From SZUA-309 sp050185825 (GTDB lineage: Bacteria > Pseudomonadota > Gammaproteobacteria > Pseudomonadales > Azotimanducaceae): a stretch of 64,000 nucleotides of DNA. The notes under the pieces are model-generated. The model was not told the DNA's origin and searched no databases. It worked only from the letters and a program-made list of their open reading frames with translations. A program made the translations under genes and the position numbers. The stretch spans positions 372,001 to 436,000 of the forward strand of contig JBFWZA010000001.1 in assembly GCA_050185825.1 (NCBI GenBank), written 5' to 3'. Below are positions 26,181 through 34,747 of the stretch, in pieces (within the stretch, counting starts at the first letter, position 1; the number at the start of each line of letters is the position of its first letter).

Positions 26181-27365
26181 GTGAGCAATCAGCCACTGAA
26201 CGGGATCCGGGTCATCGATCTGACCCAGATCTACCAGGGACCCTATGCGGCGTTTCTCATGGCAGGCGCCGGCGCGGAGGTGATCAAGGTGGAACCGCCG
26301 GGCGGCGAGCGGTTGCGCGGCCGCGGCGGAAAGGACACACCGCTGTCGTTCGTGATGCTCAACTCCAACAAGCACAGCGTGACGCTCAACCTGAAAGCCG
26401 CACGCGGCAAGGAGCTGCTCAAGCAGCTGGTCGCGGATGCGGACGTGCTCCTCGAGAACTACGCCCCCGGCGTGATGGACGGGCTCGGGCTCGGCTGGGA
26501 CGTGCTGCACGCGCTGAATCCGAGGCTCATCTATGCCTCCGGCACCGGCTACGGCCTTTCCGGCCCGGACCGGGATCAGCTCGCCATGGATCACACCATC
26601 CAGGCGGCCAGCGGCGTGATGAGCATGACGGGCGACCCGGACAGACCGCCCGCGAGAGCCGGTGGCGCGCCCAGCGACATCATGGGCGGCATCCACATGT
26701 ACGCCGGCGTCATGACGGCCCTGGTCGGCCGGGCGGCCACGGGTAAGGGCACGCGGGTGGAGGTGTCCATGCTGGAGGCCATGTATTTCACCCTCTGCTC
26801 GGAGTTCGCGGCCTATCACGCTTCCGGCGAGCTGCCGGAACGCGCCAGCGGCCGCTCACCGGCGGGCGCCTCTCCTTACGGACGCTACCGCTGCCGGGAC
26901 GGCTGGATCGCCATCATCTGTGTCGCGGAGCCCCACTGGCAGAGCATCTGCCGGGTCATCGGCCGGGAGGATCTGCTCGGCGACGAGGCGTACTCGGCTG
27001 CGCACCTCCGAAAGAAACGCCAGGACGAGGTGGACGCCATGATCGAGGCCTGGAGCAGCACCCTGCCCCGGGACGAGGCCTTTGCCGCCATGCGGGCCGC
27101 GAAGGTGCCCGTGGCACCCGTGCGCAATCTGGAGGAAGTTCGCACCGATCCGCATCTGCACGCCCGCGGCATGCTGAGGTGGATGACCCACCCGGAGATG
27201 GGTGAGCTCGTGCTGCCGTCCAGCCCGATCCGCTACTCGGACTACGGTGCCCACGAGGTGACGTTCTTTCCGGCGCCCGGGGCGGACAACGAACGGATCT
27301 ACGGCGACCAGCTTGGCATCAGCGCCCCGGAGCTGGCCGCGCTCCGGCAGGCCGGTGTGATCTGA
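26181..27365 (+). CDS. CaiB/BaiF family CoA transferase
   Basis: Class III CoA transferase of 394 residues, moving CoA between acyl donors and carboxylic acids. Start is GTG with AGGGAGA in front. Family segments: the N-terminal VIDLTQIYQGPYAAFLMAGAGAEVIKVEPPGG, LNSNKHSVTLNLK, VLLENYAPGVMDGLGLGWD, and a C-terminal PVAPVRNLEEVRTDPHLHARGML. The stretch aligning with the catalytic-Asp region of formyl-CoA transferase reads VEVSMLEA, with Glu at its acidic positions (about 194 and 199); I cannot tell from sequence alone whether that alters catalysis. Divergent from the alpha/beta hydrolase, with 67 bases between starts. Confidence 0.92.
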   Translation: MSNQPLNGIRVIDLTQIYQGPYAAFLMAGAGAEVIKVEPPGGERLRGRGGKDTPLSFVMLNSNKHSVTLNLKAARGKELLKQLVADADVLLENYAPGVMDGLGLGWDVLHALNPRLIYASGTGYGLSGPDRDQLAMDHTIQAASGVMSMTGDPDRPPARAGGAPSDIMGGIHMYAGVMTALVGRAATGKGTRVEVSMLEAMYFTLCSEFAAYHASGELPERASGRSPAGASPYGRYRCRDGWIAIICVAEPHWQSICRVIGREDLLGDEAYSAAHLRKKRQDEVDAMIEAWSSTLPRDEAFAAMRAAKVPVAPVRNLEEVRTDPHLHARGMLRWMTHPEMGELVLPSSPIRYSDYGAHEVTFFPAPGADNERIYGDQLGISAPELAALRQAGVI

Positions 27366-27369
27366 GCGC

Positions 27370-27492
27370 TCAGACGAGCGAGTTCACCAGCGACATGCCC
27401 GCAAATATCGCGCCGCACGCGGCGAAGATCGAGGCTGTGCCGAGGAGCACGGAGCGCACAGGACACTCGAGCCATACGGGGACGTTTTTCAT
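27370..27492 (-). CDS. possible 40-residue membrane peptide
   Basis: A short frame in the 271-base gap between the CoA transferase and the luciferase-like gene. It begins ATG with GGAA eight bases upstream, and encodes a charged start (MKNVPVWLECPVR) followed by one hydrophobic stretch (SVLLGTASIFAACGAIFAGMSLV). This composition suits a single-pass membrane peptide. Such a frame can arise by chance, so only comparative conservation would make it a gene. The other half of the gap (27493-27636) shows no convincing feature. Confidence 0.35.
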   Translation of the reverse strand: MKNVPVWLECPVRSVLLGTASIFAACGAIFAGMSLVNSLV

Positions 27493-27636
27493 CTGCTGTT
27501 CCAACTACCGCGTCAAAATTCGGCGCGCATGATGGCCAAGTCGTGGCATCCGAAACAGCAATTCCTGCCGAGGTCGGTATTCGGATATTCCGACTGGACA
27601 ACCGGAACAGCTGCCGGTAAGGCGCGGCGGTGAGCG

Positions 27637-28500
27637 CTATGCCGCCATCTCCGCCAGCCGCGACAGCTCCTCGAGCCTGTGCGCCACCCGCTCCGGCTTC
27701 TGCGAGCCGAGCTGACACACCAGCCGGTCAACGCCCAGCTCGCGATAGGCATCCAGGTCCTCGGCCGTGGTACTCAGGGGGGTGACGACGATCTCGAAGC
27801 CGTCACGGCTGCGGCCCTGCCTGTCGAGCGCCTCGTCGAGCTGCGCGAGCACCTTCGCCGTGGTCGCCGGGTTCAGCGCGAAGCCGTACCAGCCGCTGCC
27901 GAACTCCGCGGCGCGACGGAGCGAGCGGGCGCCGTGCCCGCCCACGAGGATGGGAATGTGCGGCGACTGCACGGGCTTGGGATCCAGCCGGCAGGGGGCG
28001 AGCTGCACGTGCTTGCCCTCGAACGAGGCAAGCGGCTGCGTCCACAGGTTGATCATGGTCTGCAGGAACTCGTCGCAGCGTTCGCCACGATCCTCCCAGC
28101 CGTAACCACAGGCGAGCACCTCTTCCTTGCACCAGCCCACGCCGACGCCGAAGTCGATGCGCCCGCCGGAGAGCCAGTCGAGGGTGGCGAACTCCTTGGC
28201 GGTGTACACCGGGTTGCGTTGCGGCACCAGGGTGATGCCGGTGCCGAGCCGGAGCTTCTCGGTGGCGCCGGCGAGCAGGCCGAAGGTGGCCACCGTGTCG
28301 AGCATGCCGCCGCCTTCCGGTACGGGGATGCGGCCGTCCTTCGATCCCGGATACGGGAACTCCATCTTGTCGAAGAGCACCACGTGCTCCCCCATCCAGA
28401 TCGAATCGATGCCGGCAGCTTCCGCCCGGCGGCCGAAGTCCCGGACCATGTCCGCCGTCGCCAGCGGCGACATGAACGTGGCGAATACGCCGATCTTCAT
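27637..28500 (-). CDS. luciferase-like (LLM class) F420- or FMN-dependent oxidoreductase
   Basis: 287-residue TIM-barrel enzyme. It has the N-terminal IGVFATFMSPLATADMVRDFGRRAEAAGIDSIWMGEHVVL, the segment LRLGTGITLVPQRNPVYTAKEFATLDWLSGGRIDFGVGVGWCKEE, and IPILVGGHGARSLRRAAEFGSGWYGF. These are hallmarks of the TIGR03619-type subfamily, which often uses F420 in actinobacteria; in a proteobacterium FMN or F420 are both possible. Roles range from aldehyde oxidation to steps of sterol or terpenoid breakdown. It precedes the amidohydrolase-like lipoprotein gene in position and could share its transcript. Confidence 0.9.
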   Translation of the reverse strand: MKIGVFATFMSPLATADMVRDFGRRAEAAGIDSIWMGEHVVLFDKMEFPYPGSKDGRIPVPEGGGMLDTVATFGLLAGATEKLRLGTGITLVPQRNPVYTAKEFATLDWLSGGRIDFGVGVGWCKEEVLACGYGWEDRGERCDEFLQTMINLWTQPLASFEGKHVQLAPCRLDPKPVQSPHIPILVGGHGARSLRRAAEFGSGWYGFALNPATTAKVLAQLDEALDRQGRSRDGFEIVVTPLSTTAEDLDAYRELGVDRLVCQLGSQKPERVAHRLEELSRLAEMAA

Positions 28501-28512
28501 GCTGTCTCTCCC

Positions 28513-30282
28513 TCAAGGTTCCCCGGCAGAGTACACGATCCTGCCCGCCACCACCGTCATCAGCACCCGCCCATCGAGCAACTGCTGAGGTGCGGTGGAT
28601 CCCACCGCGAGCGGGTCCAGGGAGAGCACGGTCAGATCCGCCCATTTGCCCGCTGCCAGCGAACCGGTGAGCGTCTCCTTCCCGGATGCCCGTGCCGGCC
28701 AGACGGTGTAGGCGCGCAGCGCTTCCTCGGCGCTCACCGCCTGCTCCGGATACCAGCCGCCCGGCGGATTGCCATTCCGGTCCGTGCGGGTAATCGCGCA
28801 GTGCAGGCCGTAGAAGATGTCGTAGTCGGTGCCGGCCAGGTCCGAGTTGAAGATCAGGCCCGCGCCAGCCCGGCGCAGGCTGCGCCAGGCATAGCCGCCG
28901 CGTATCCGCTCCGGTCCCACCCGATCCTCCGCCCAGGGGCTGTCCTCCACCGCGTGCCCCGGCTCCATGGACGCGACGATGCCCATGGCGCCGAAGCGGG
29001 CGATGTCGTCCGGGTGGACGATCTGGGCATGCTCGATGCGGTGATGCACCGCCGGATGGGGTGTGTCCGCGAGGGCAGTCTGGTAGTAGTCGAGCACGGC
29101 CCGGTTGCCCGCATCGCCGATGGCGTGCACGCCCACCTGGAATCCGGCCTGGATGGCGCGGCTGACCATCTCCTCCGGAAATCCGTACTCGTCACCCGAC
29201 ACGCCCCGGTGACCCGGCTGATCCGAGTAGTCGGCCAGGAGCGCGGCGCCCCGGGATCCCAGCGAGCCGTCGTAGTAGGCCTTCACCCCGCGCACCCAGA
29301 GCATGCGCTCGTCCACGGGGGTCGGACCTTTCCCGATCCAGGCCTCCATGAGCGCCGCATTCTCCGGTCGTGCGGCGAGCATCACCTCCACCCGGACCGG
29401 CAGAGCGCCGTCAGCCGCCAGCGCCTCGTAGGCCGGCATGTAGTCGGCGTAGACCCCCGCATGGTGCACCGCCACGTAGCCGCCCGCCGCCATGGCGTCG
29501 AGACCGTAGCTCAGCAGGCGTTTCTTCTGCGCCAGGCTCGCCGCCGGAATCACGTCCAGAACCAGGGAGCGGGCGCGGTTGAGCAGCACCCCCGTGGGTT
29601 CACCTGTTGCATCCTTCACCACCTCACCGCCCGACGGCGACGGCGTCTCGGCGCTGATGCCGGCCGCCTCCAGCGCCTGCCGGTTGGCCAGCAGCCCGAA
29701 GCCGCGGCGTCCGAGCAGCACCACGGGATTGTTCGGGCTTACCGCGGAGATCGGCCCTTCCGTTGGCAGCCGGTCCGCCCAGGCGCCTTCGTCCCAGCCG
29801 CTGCCCAGGATCCACTCGCCCGGCATCGCATTGGCAAGCCGCGGCATCAGCAGCTTGGCCATCTCCGCCACCGTTTCCGCACCGCTCACGTCCACCCGCT
29901 CCGCCTGCTCGCCGAGCTCGTTGTAGTGACCGTGACTCTCCACCAGACCGGGAATCACCGTCGCACCGCGCAGATCGACGATCCGTGTCGTTTCCCCCGT
30001 ATGTGCGGCGATGTCGCTCACGGAACCGACGGCAAGGATCCGGTCACCACGAATGGCAACGGCCTGTGCGTCCGGCCGCCAGACGCCGTCGTGGTAAGGC
30101 GCCGCCGCCGACGGATTGCCTTCCACATCCGGATCCGGCCAGGTCAGCGTGTAGACGCGGCCGTTGGTCAGCACCAGGTCTGCCGGCTCCGGCACGGCGG
30201 CCTGCTCAGCAGGCCGATCGCAGCCGGCGGCCAGCAGCAGACAGAGCAGCAGGCCCGTAGCTCGGGGCGCAATTCGATTCAT
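28513..30282 (-). CDS. YtcJ-like amidohydrolase lipoprotein
   Basis: 589 residues. The signal ends in a lipobox (LLLAAGC, Cys about 21), so the enzyme is predicted to be a periplasmic-facing lipoprotein. The amidohydrolase-3 domain has ADLVLTNGRVYTL at the start, VIPGLVESHGHYNE (metal His pair), VGVHAIGDAGNRAVLDYYQ, HRIEHAQIV and LIFNSDLAGTDYD late in the chain. Members hydrolyse amides or cyclic amidines and need divalent metal. The start is fixed by a 4-base overlap with the YhhN gene (ATGA), which indicates translational coupling. The substrate is unknown. Confidence 0.9.
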   Translation of the reverse strand: MNRIAPRATGLLLCLLLAAGCDRPAEQAAVPEPADLVLTNGRVYTLTWPDPDVEGNPSAAAPYHDGVWRPDAQAVAIRGDRILAVGSVSDIAAHTGETTRIVDLRGATVIPGLVESHGHYNELGEQAERVDVSGAETVAEMAKLLMPRLANAMPGEWILGSGWDEGAWADRLPTEGPISAVSPNNPVVLLGRRGFGLLANRQALEAAGISAETPSPSGGEVVKDATGEPTGVLLNRARSLVLDVIPAASLAQKKRLLSYGLDAMAAGGYVAVHHAGVYADYMPAYEALAADGALPVRVEVMLAARPENAALMEAWIGKGPTPVDERMLWVRGVKAYYDGSLGSRGAALLADYSDQPGHRGVSGDEYGFPEEMVSRAIQAGFQVGVHAIGDAGNRAVLDYYQTALADTPHPAVHHRIEHAQIVHPDDIARFGAMGIVASMEPGHAVEDSPWAEDRVGPERIRGGYAWRSLRRAGAGLIFNSDLAGTDYDIFYGLHCAITRTDRNGNPPGGWYPEQAVSAEEALRAYTVWPARASGKETLTGSLAAGKWADLTVLSLDPLAVGSTAPQQLLDGRVLMTVVAGRIVYSAGEP

Positions 30283-31004
30283 GAGGGCTCCTGTTGTTGA
30301 GGCACGACCTGACGGGCCACGGTGAAGACGATGAGCATCTGCCCCACGCCGTAGGGGATCCACACGGCCAGGGTATCCTGCGGGAACGGGCCCCGGAACA
30401 GCGCCACGGCGAGGATCAGATCGCTCAGCAGAAACAGCGCGGCACCCAGCGCCAGACGGCGATACGCCCGGTCCGCCAGCGCCAGCGCGGTCCCGAAACC
30501 CGCCGTCGCGGACAGCAGCAGGGTGTAGCCGAGTGCGGGCCAGACGAGCGCCGCGAGGCCGTCGGGCGGAGAATCCCAGGCGAGCGGCGGCGCGAGCCAG
30601 ACCACCACATACCAGCCGAGCACGCCGGTGAGCAGCCAGCCGGCCACAGCGGCGGCAGCGACGGGATCCCGTGCGCGCCGGGTAATGAGCACACCGAGCA
30701 TGCCGGAGATGTAGCACACGTGTCCGATTCCGAACGCGCCGATACCCGCAATCGTTCCGCCCGGCAGCAGCCCGGCGTTGAAGAAGTCACCCAGCGCCCC
30801 GAAGGCCATGCCGGCCAGCGTCCAGACCGCCAGCCGGACGCCGGAGCGGCGCCAGGCGACCGCCGCCGCCGCCACGAGCACCAGGGAAGAAGCCATGCGT
30901 CCCGTGAGTGCCGGCCAGGTACCGTGTCCGGCGAAGGACCCCCACGTCAGCGCGCCCGCCAGCACCACCGCCCAGCAGCGCTGGAGAGTCGTCAGGGTCT
31001 TCAA
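30279..31004 (-). CDS. YhhN/TMEM86 family lysoplasmalogenase-like membrane protein
   Basis: 241 residues with about eight hydrophobic segments and conserved acidic positions in GALGDFFN and LLSDLILAVALF that match the YhhN family. Characterised members are lysoplasmalogenases, cleaving the vinyl-ether bond of lysoplasmalogens. Its stop overlaps the start of the amidohydrolase-like lipoprotein gene by four bases. It is divergent from the EstB-like hydrolase with 113 bases between the starts, where a shared promoter region must lie. Confidence 0.88.
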   Translation of the reverse strand: MKTLTTLQRCWAVVLAGALTWGSFAGHGTWPALTGRMASSLVLVAAAAVAWRRSGVRLAVWTLAGMAFGALGDFFNAGLLPGGTIAGIGAFGIGHVCYISGMLGVLITRRARDPVAAAAVAGWLLTGVLGWYVVVWLAPPLAWDSPPDGLAALVWPALGYTLLLSATAGFGTALALADRAYRRLALGAALFLLSDLILAVALFRGPFPQDTLAVWIPYGVGQMLIVFTVARQVVPQQQEPS

Positions 31005-31117
31005 TCGGTTGCTCCCGCGCCTTCGAAGAGGCGTACTTTAGTGAGCCACCCATGACAAGCCAAACGGCCATTGCTAGGCTTCCGCGGCGGCACGACGCGA
31101 ACACGAGGGAGAGACGG

Positions 31118-32326
31118 ATGGACATCGCACCGGAGGCTGCCGGGTTCTCGGCATCCCGCCTGGAACGCATCACCGGGCACCTGAACCGCAACTACATCGA
31201 GCCCGGCAAGATCGCCGGCTGCCAGGTGGCGGTGTCCCGGCACGGACATCTGGCCTACTTCAGAAGCCTGGGGCTGATGGACCGGGAACGGAACCGGCCC
31301 ATGGCGGACGACACCATCTTCCGCATCTACTCCATGACCAAGCCCATCACCTCGGTCGCGCTGATGCAGCTCTACGAGCAGGGCCACTTCCAGCTCAACG
31401 ATCCGGTGCACCGGGTGATCCCCGCCTGGCGTGATCAGCAGGTGTACGTGGAGGGCGAAGGGGAGCACATGGTGCTGAAACGCCCCGAGACGCCCATGAC
31501 CTTCCGCCACGTGCTCTCCCACACCGCAGGGCTGTCCTACGGCGCCACGAAGCATCCGGTGGACAAGGTCTACCGCGCCAACCGGGTCCGCCGGGATCAG
31601 GGTGAAACCCTGAAGTCCTTCATCGGCAAGCTCGCCCACGTTCCCCTGCACTTCACCCCGGGCGAGCGCTGGATGTACTCCTACGCCACGGACGTCTGCG
31701 GCTACCTCGTGGAAGCCATCTCCGGGCAGCCCCTGGACGAGTACTTCGCCGAGCACATCTTCGAGCCCCTGGGCATGAGCGACACGGCCTTCTTCGTGGC
31801 GCCGGAGAAGCAGCACCGGTTTGCCGCCAACTACGAGCGGGCAGCGGACAAGTCGCTCAAGCTCCTGGATGACCCCGAGAAAAGCGCCTATCTGGCAAAG
31901 CCGAGCTTCTTCTCCGGCGGTGGCGGGCTCACGGGCACCACCGCGGACTACCTCCAGTTCTGCGAGATGCTCCGCTGCCGTGGTCGGCTCGGCGACGAGC
32001 GCCTCATCGGCTCCCGCACCCTGGATCTCATGACCCGGAACCACCTCACCGGCGGCGATCTCTCCACCATGGCCGTGGGCGCGTTCTCCGAGACCGCCTA
32101 CGACGGCGTCGGCTTCGGGCTGGGCTTCGCCATGTCCCTCGACGAGGTGGCCACCGGCGCCCTGGGCGAAGGCGACTACTACTGGGGCGGCGCCGCCTCC
32201 ACCATCTTCTGGGTAGACCCGAAGGAGGATCTGGTGGTGGTGTTCATGACCCAGCTCATGCCCTCGGCCACCTTCAACTTCCGCGGGCAGCTGAAGAACA
32301 TCATCTACGGTGCCATGGAGGACTGA
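31118..32326 (+). CDS. EstB-like serine hydrolase (beta-lactamase fold)
   Basis: 402-residue class C beta-lactamase-like esterase. Ser72 lies in SMTK (72-75), the catalytic pair. The second motif is YSYATDVCGYLVE, with Tyr187 as the general base as in EstB-type esterases. WGGAAST near residue 360 stands in for the third motif. There is no signal peptide, so the enzyme is probably cytoplasmic, unlike true beta-lactamases. The ATG at 31118 is preceded by GAGGGAGAG. The small membrane protein gene follows after 12 bases. Confidence 0.9.
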   Translation: MDIAPEAAGFSASRLERITGHLNRNYIEPGKIAGCQVAVSRHGHLAYFRSLGLMDRERNRPMADDTIFRIYSMTKPITSVALMQLYEQGHFQLNDPVHRVIPAWRDQQVYVEGEGEHMVLKRPETPMTFRHVLSHTAGLSYGATKHPVDKVYRANRVRRDQGETLKSFIGKLAHVPLHFTPGERWMYSYATDVCGYLVEAISGQPLDEYFAEHIFEPLGMSDTAFFVAPEKQHRFAANYERAADKSLKLLDDPEKSAYLAKPSFFSGGGGLTGTTADYLQFCEMLRCRGRLGDERLIGSRTLDLMTRNHLTGGDLSTMAVGAFSETAYDGVGFGLGFAMSLDEVATGALGEGDYYWGGAASTIFWVDPKEDLVVVFMTQLMPSATFNFRGQLKNIIYGAMED

Positions 32327-32338
32327 GACCGCTGAATC

Positions 32339-32860
32339 ATGATGGGCGAGTCACTGCTCGAGCTGCTTGCGGAGGTATCCGTGACGCTGGCCGGCTTCGC
32401 CGGCGTGGTCGCGGCGTTTTCGTCGCGCCGCGATGACCGTTGGACGGCACTCGACGTGCTGCGTTTCCTGAACATGCTCTGGTCGAGCCTGATGGCACTG
32501 GTGCTGTCCATCGCCACGCTGGTGCTGCTGCACGTCGGCCTGATGGAGGAGACCACCTGGCTGGTCTCCAGCCTGCTCATGATCGGCCTTCTGCTGCCTC
32601 TGCTCGTCTGGTCGCTGCGCCAGCTCACCAGAGTCAGCAGGCTGCACCCGGGCGAGTACAGCCCCTGGATCAGCGGGCTTGTGTTTGCGGTGATGATCGG
32701 CGCGATCGCGCTGCAGGTGCTGAACGCCGGCGACTGGTGGGTGGACCGCGGCTTCGGGCCCTATATCGCCGGCCTGGTTGCCCTCATCCTCCTCTGCATC
32801 ATCATGTTCGAACGACTGCTGTCAGCGGTTCTGCGACGAGGTCACGCCGATCGGATCTGA
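32339..32860 (+). CDS. small polytopic membrane protein of unknown function
   Basis: 173 residues with four clear hydrophobic segments (about 8-27, 45-68, 75-97 and 118-162, the last region probably two helices) and a basic end RRGHADRI. I recognise no family. It starts 12 bases after the serine hydrolase, so it is likely co-transcribed, and its 3' end overlaps the convergent hot-dog gene by 19 bases. Confidence 0.75.
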   Translation: MMGESLLELLAEVSVTLAGFAGVVAAFSSRRDDRWTALDVLRFLNMLWSSLMALVLSIATLVLLHVGLMEETTWLVSSLLMIGLLLPLLVWSLRQLTRVSRLHPGEYSPWISGLVFAVMIGAIALQVLNAGDWWVDRGFGPYIAGLVALILLCIIMFERLLSAVLRRGHADRI

Positions 32861-33636
32861 TTGATCCGCGCCTCCGTCAGCACCTTGGTGACGCCATCGA
32901 TCTCCCGGACGAGGCCGATGGCGTTACCTTCCCGCACCACCCGGAAATCGTCGTCCCAGAAGATCGGCCGTCGGAAGTAGATGTCCAGGTCGAAGGAGAC
33001 GGGCGGACGCTCGGCATACAGGGCCGCCAGCAGGTAGTGCACACCCATGCCGCCGCCGATGAGGGGTGCCCGGAACCCGGCCTTCTGGGCGGCCGCCAGA
33101 TCGTAGTGGATGCTGTTGCCCGGCTCGCTGTAGGCGACGACGATCTCGGGTGTTAGCCGATGCTCGGCGAGCACCGCCGCCGCACCCGGATCGGTCAGCA
33201 CCGGCGCCGGACGGTCTCCGGCACCCCGGCTGCCCTTCGACGGGTCGGGCTTGAGCGACCGACGCCGGGCCGTGATCACCCGCGCACCGGCCTCGTCCTC
33301 GAACCAGGCATCCGTGTCGATGGTGCGACCCCGCGGCACCGACGTGACCGCCGTGATCCGACCACGCACCCTGAGCGGCTCGTCGAGCCGGGCGGGGCGA
33401 TGCTGGATCAGCGATTGGAGCATGTTGACGTTGCCTTCGGCACTGATGCCGCTGGCCACACCGGCCCGGATGGCCAGGCCGATGAAGAACGAGGCATCCA
33501 CCGTGTCACCGAAGATGGACGGATCGATGCCGCAGAGCGTGAGCTTCTCCGTCTGGGCCGCGGGCGTGACCGCAATCGTGTCTTCGCGGTATTCGAACCC
33601 CTGGTACGGGTCCACCCACTGAACGCTGTCTGCCAT
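32842..33636 (-). CDS. MaoC-like/FAS1-like hot-dog domain protein
   Basis: 264 residues in two halves like double hot-dog hydratases. The N-terminal half carries FEYREDTIAVTPAAQTEKLTLCGIDPSIFGDTVDASFF. The C-terminal half (RLTPEIVVAYSEPGNSIHYDLAAAQKAGFRAPLIGGGMGVHYLLA) resembles MaoC hydratases, which carry an Asp-His pair; here SIHYD with GFRAPLIGGG fits the hydratase motif. Likely acts on enoyl- or hydroxyacyl-CoA thioesters. The ATG at 33636 has GGAGGGAAA directly in front and is preferred over an upstream in-frame ATG. Convergent overlap of 19 bases with the membrane protein gene. Confidence 0.85.
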   Translation of the reverse strand: MADSVQWVDPYQGFEYREDTIAVTPAAQTEKLTLCGIDPSIFGDTVDASFFIGLAIRAGVASGISAEGNVNMLQSLIQHRPARLDEPLRVRGRITAVTSVPRGRTIDTDAWFEDEAGARVITARRRSLKPDPSKGSRGAGDRPAPVLTDPGAAAVLAEHRLTPEIVVAYSEPGNSIHYDLAAAQKAGFRAPLIGGGMGVHYLLAALYAERPPVSFDLDIYFRRPIFWDDDFRVVREGNAIGLVREIDGVTKVLTEARINQIRSA

Positions 33637-33718
33637 TTTCCCTCCCCGATTCTGCGTTGATCGAACGGCTCCATGATAGGCTTGCACAAACGTTCCACGA
33701 GGTCACTTGCAGAGCGCG

Positions 33719-34747
33719 ATGGCAAAGAAAAAGGGCGCAACCAGCGCCGTGCTGATTCCGGGTGACGGGATCGGTCCGGAGATCACGAATGCGGTGGTGG
33801 AGGTACTCGACGCCGCCGGCGCCGACATCGACTGGATCCCCTGCAAGGCAGGTCTCGCCGCCCTGGAGGATGGCGACGAGGTGCTGCCGGAGTCGACCAT
33901 CGAGGCCATCGAGCACCACCGGGTCGCCCTGAAGGGCCCCTGCACCACGCCCGTCGGCGAGGGCTTCGCCTCCGTGAACGTCCAGCTGCGCAAGCACTTC
34001 GACCTCTACGCAGCCGTGCGCCCGGTGCGCTCCCTGCCCGGCGTCCCCACCCGCTTCGAGAACGTGGACCTGATCATCATCCGGGAGAACACCGAGGGCC
34101 TCTACAGCGGGGTGGAGAACGAGGTGGTCCCGGGCGTGGTCATGAGCATGAAGGTGGCCACGGAGCGCGGCTGCGAGCGGATCGCGCACTGGGCATTCCG
34201 CTTCGCCACCCAGCGCGAGCGGCAGAAGATCACGGTGTTCCACAAGGCCAACATCATGAAGATGACCGACGGCCTGTTTCTCCGCGCCAGCGATCACGCG
34301 CACAAGCGTGAATATCCGAACATCGACTATGAGACGGCCATCATCGATGCCGGCTGCATGCGCCTGGTGCAGAACCCGAGCCAGTTCGACATCCTCCTGC
34401 TCGAGAACCTCTACGGAGACGTGGTGAGCGATCTCTGTGCGGGCCTGGTGGGCGGTCTCGGCGTCGTCCCCGGCGCCAACTTCGGTGAGGACGCGGCCAT
34501 CTTCGAGGCCGTGCACGGCTCGGCGCCGGACATCGCCGGGAAGAACGTCGCCAACCCGCTGGCGCTACTCATGTCCGCCGTCATGATGCTCAATCACCTG
34601 GCCGAGGATCGCGCCGCGTTCGGCATGGTGGCCGAGCGCATCAAGCATGCCTACGACCAGGCGCTCACGGACGGCCAGAAGACCCGCGACCTCGGCGGCA
34701 ACCTGAACACGGATCAGTTCGCGAAGGCCGTGATCGAGCGTCTGTGA
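33719..34747 (+). CDS. NAD-dependent isocitrate dehydrogenase family protein
   Basis: 342-residue decarboxylating dehydrogenase of the isocitrate/isopropylmalate family. It has IPGDGIGPEI at the start, RFENVDLIIIRENTEGLYSGVEN (substrate-specificity region of NAD-IDH), FHKANIMKMTDGLFL, LLLENLYGDVVSDL (metal Asp residues) and HGSAPDIAGKNVANP (NAD binding). The sequence fits NAD-type isocitrate dehydrogenase best; homoisocitrate or isopropylmalate activity cannot be excluded. ATG at 33719 is taken, but a TTG at 33707 with GAGG four bases upstream is a realistic alternative. Its stop overlaps the next start by four bases (GTGA). Confidence 0.9.
   Translation: MAKKKGATSAVLIPGDGIGPEITNAVVEVLDAAGADIDWIPCKAGLAALEDGDEVLPESTIEAIEHHRVALKGPCTTPVGEGFASVNVQLRKHFDLYAAVRPVRSLPGVPTRFENVDLIIIRENTEGLYSGVENEVVPGVVMSMKVATERGCERIAHWAFRFATQRERQKITVFHKANIMKMTDGLFLRASDHAHKREYPNIDYETAIIDAGCMRLVQNPSQFDILLLENLYGDVVSDLCAGLVGGLGVVPGANFGEDAAIFEAVHGSAPDIAGKNVANPLALLMSAVMMLNHLAEDRAAFGMVAERIKHAYDQALTDGQKTRDLGGNLNTDQFAKAVIERL

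Noticed and set aside
27513..27620. A CFGCH haem-like motif in a minus-strand frame in the gap before the luciferase-like gene
   Set aside because: The frame has no usable start outside the neighbouring gene, stops 11 codons later, and lacks other cytochrome features; a chance CxxCH is more likely.
27679..30300. An 870-codon plus-strand frame opposite the luciferase-like and YtcJ-like genes
   Set aside because: Low-complexity Arg/His-rich product and no start signal; antisense shadow.
31118..32326. A true antibiotic-inactivating beta-lactamase
   Set aside because: No signal peptide, and the motifs follow the EstB-type esterase pattern rather than class C beta-lactamases.
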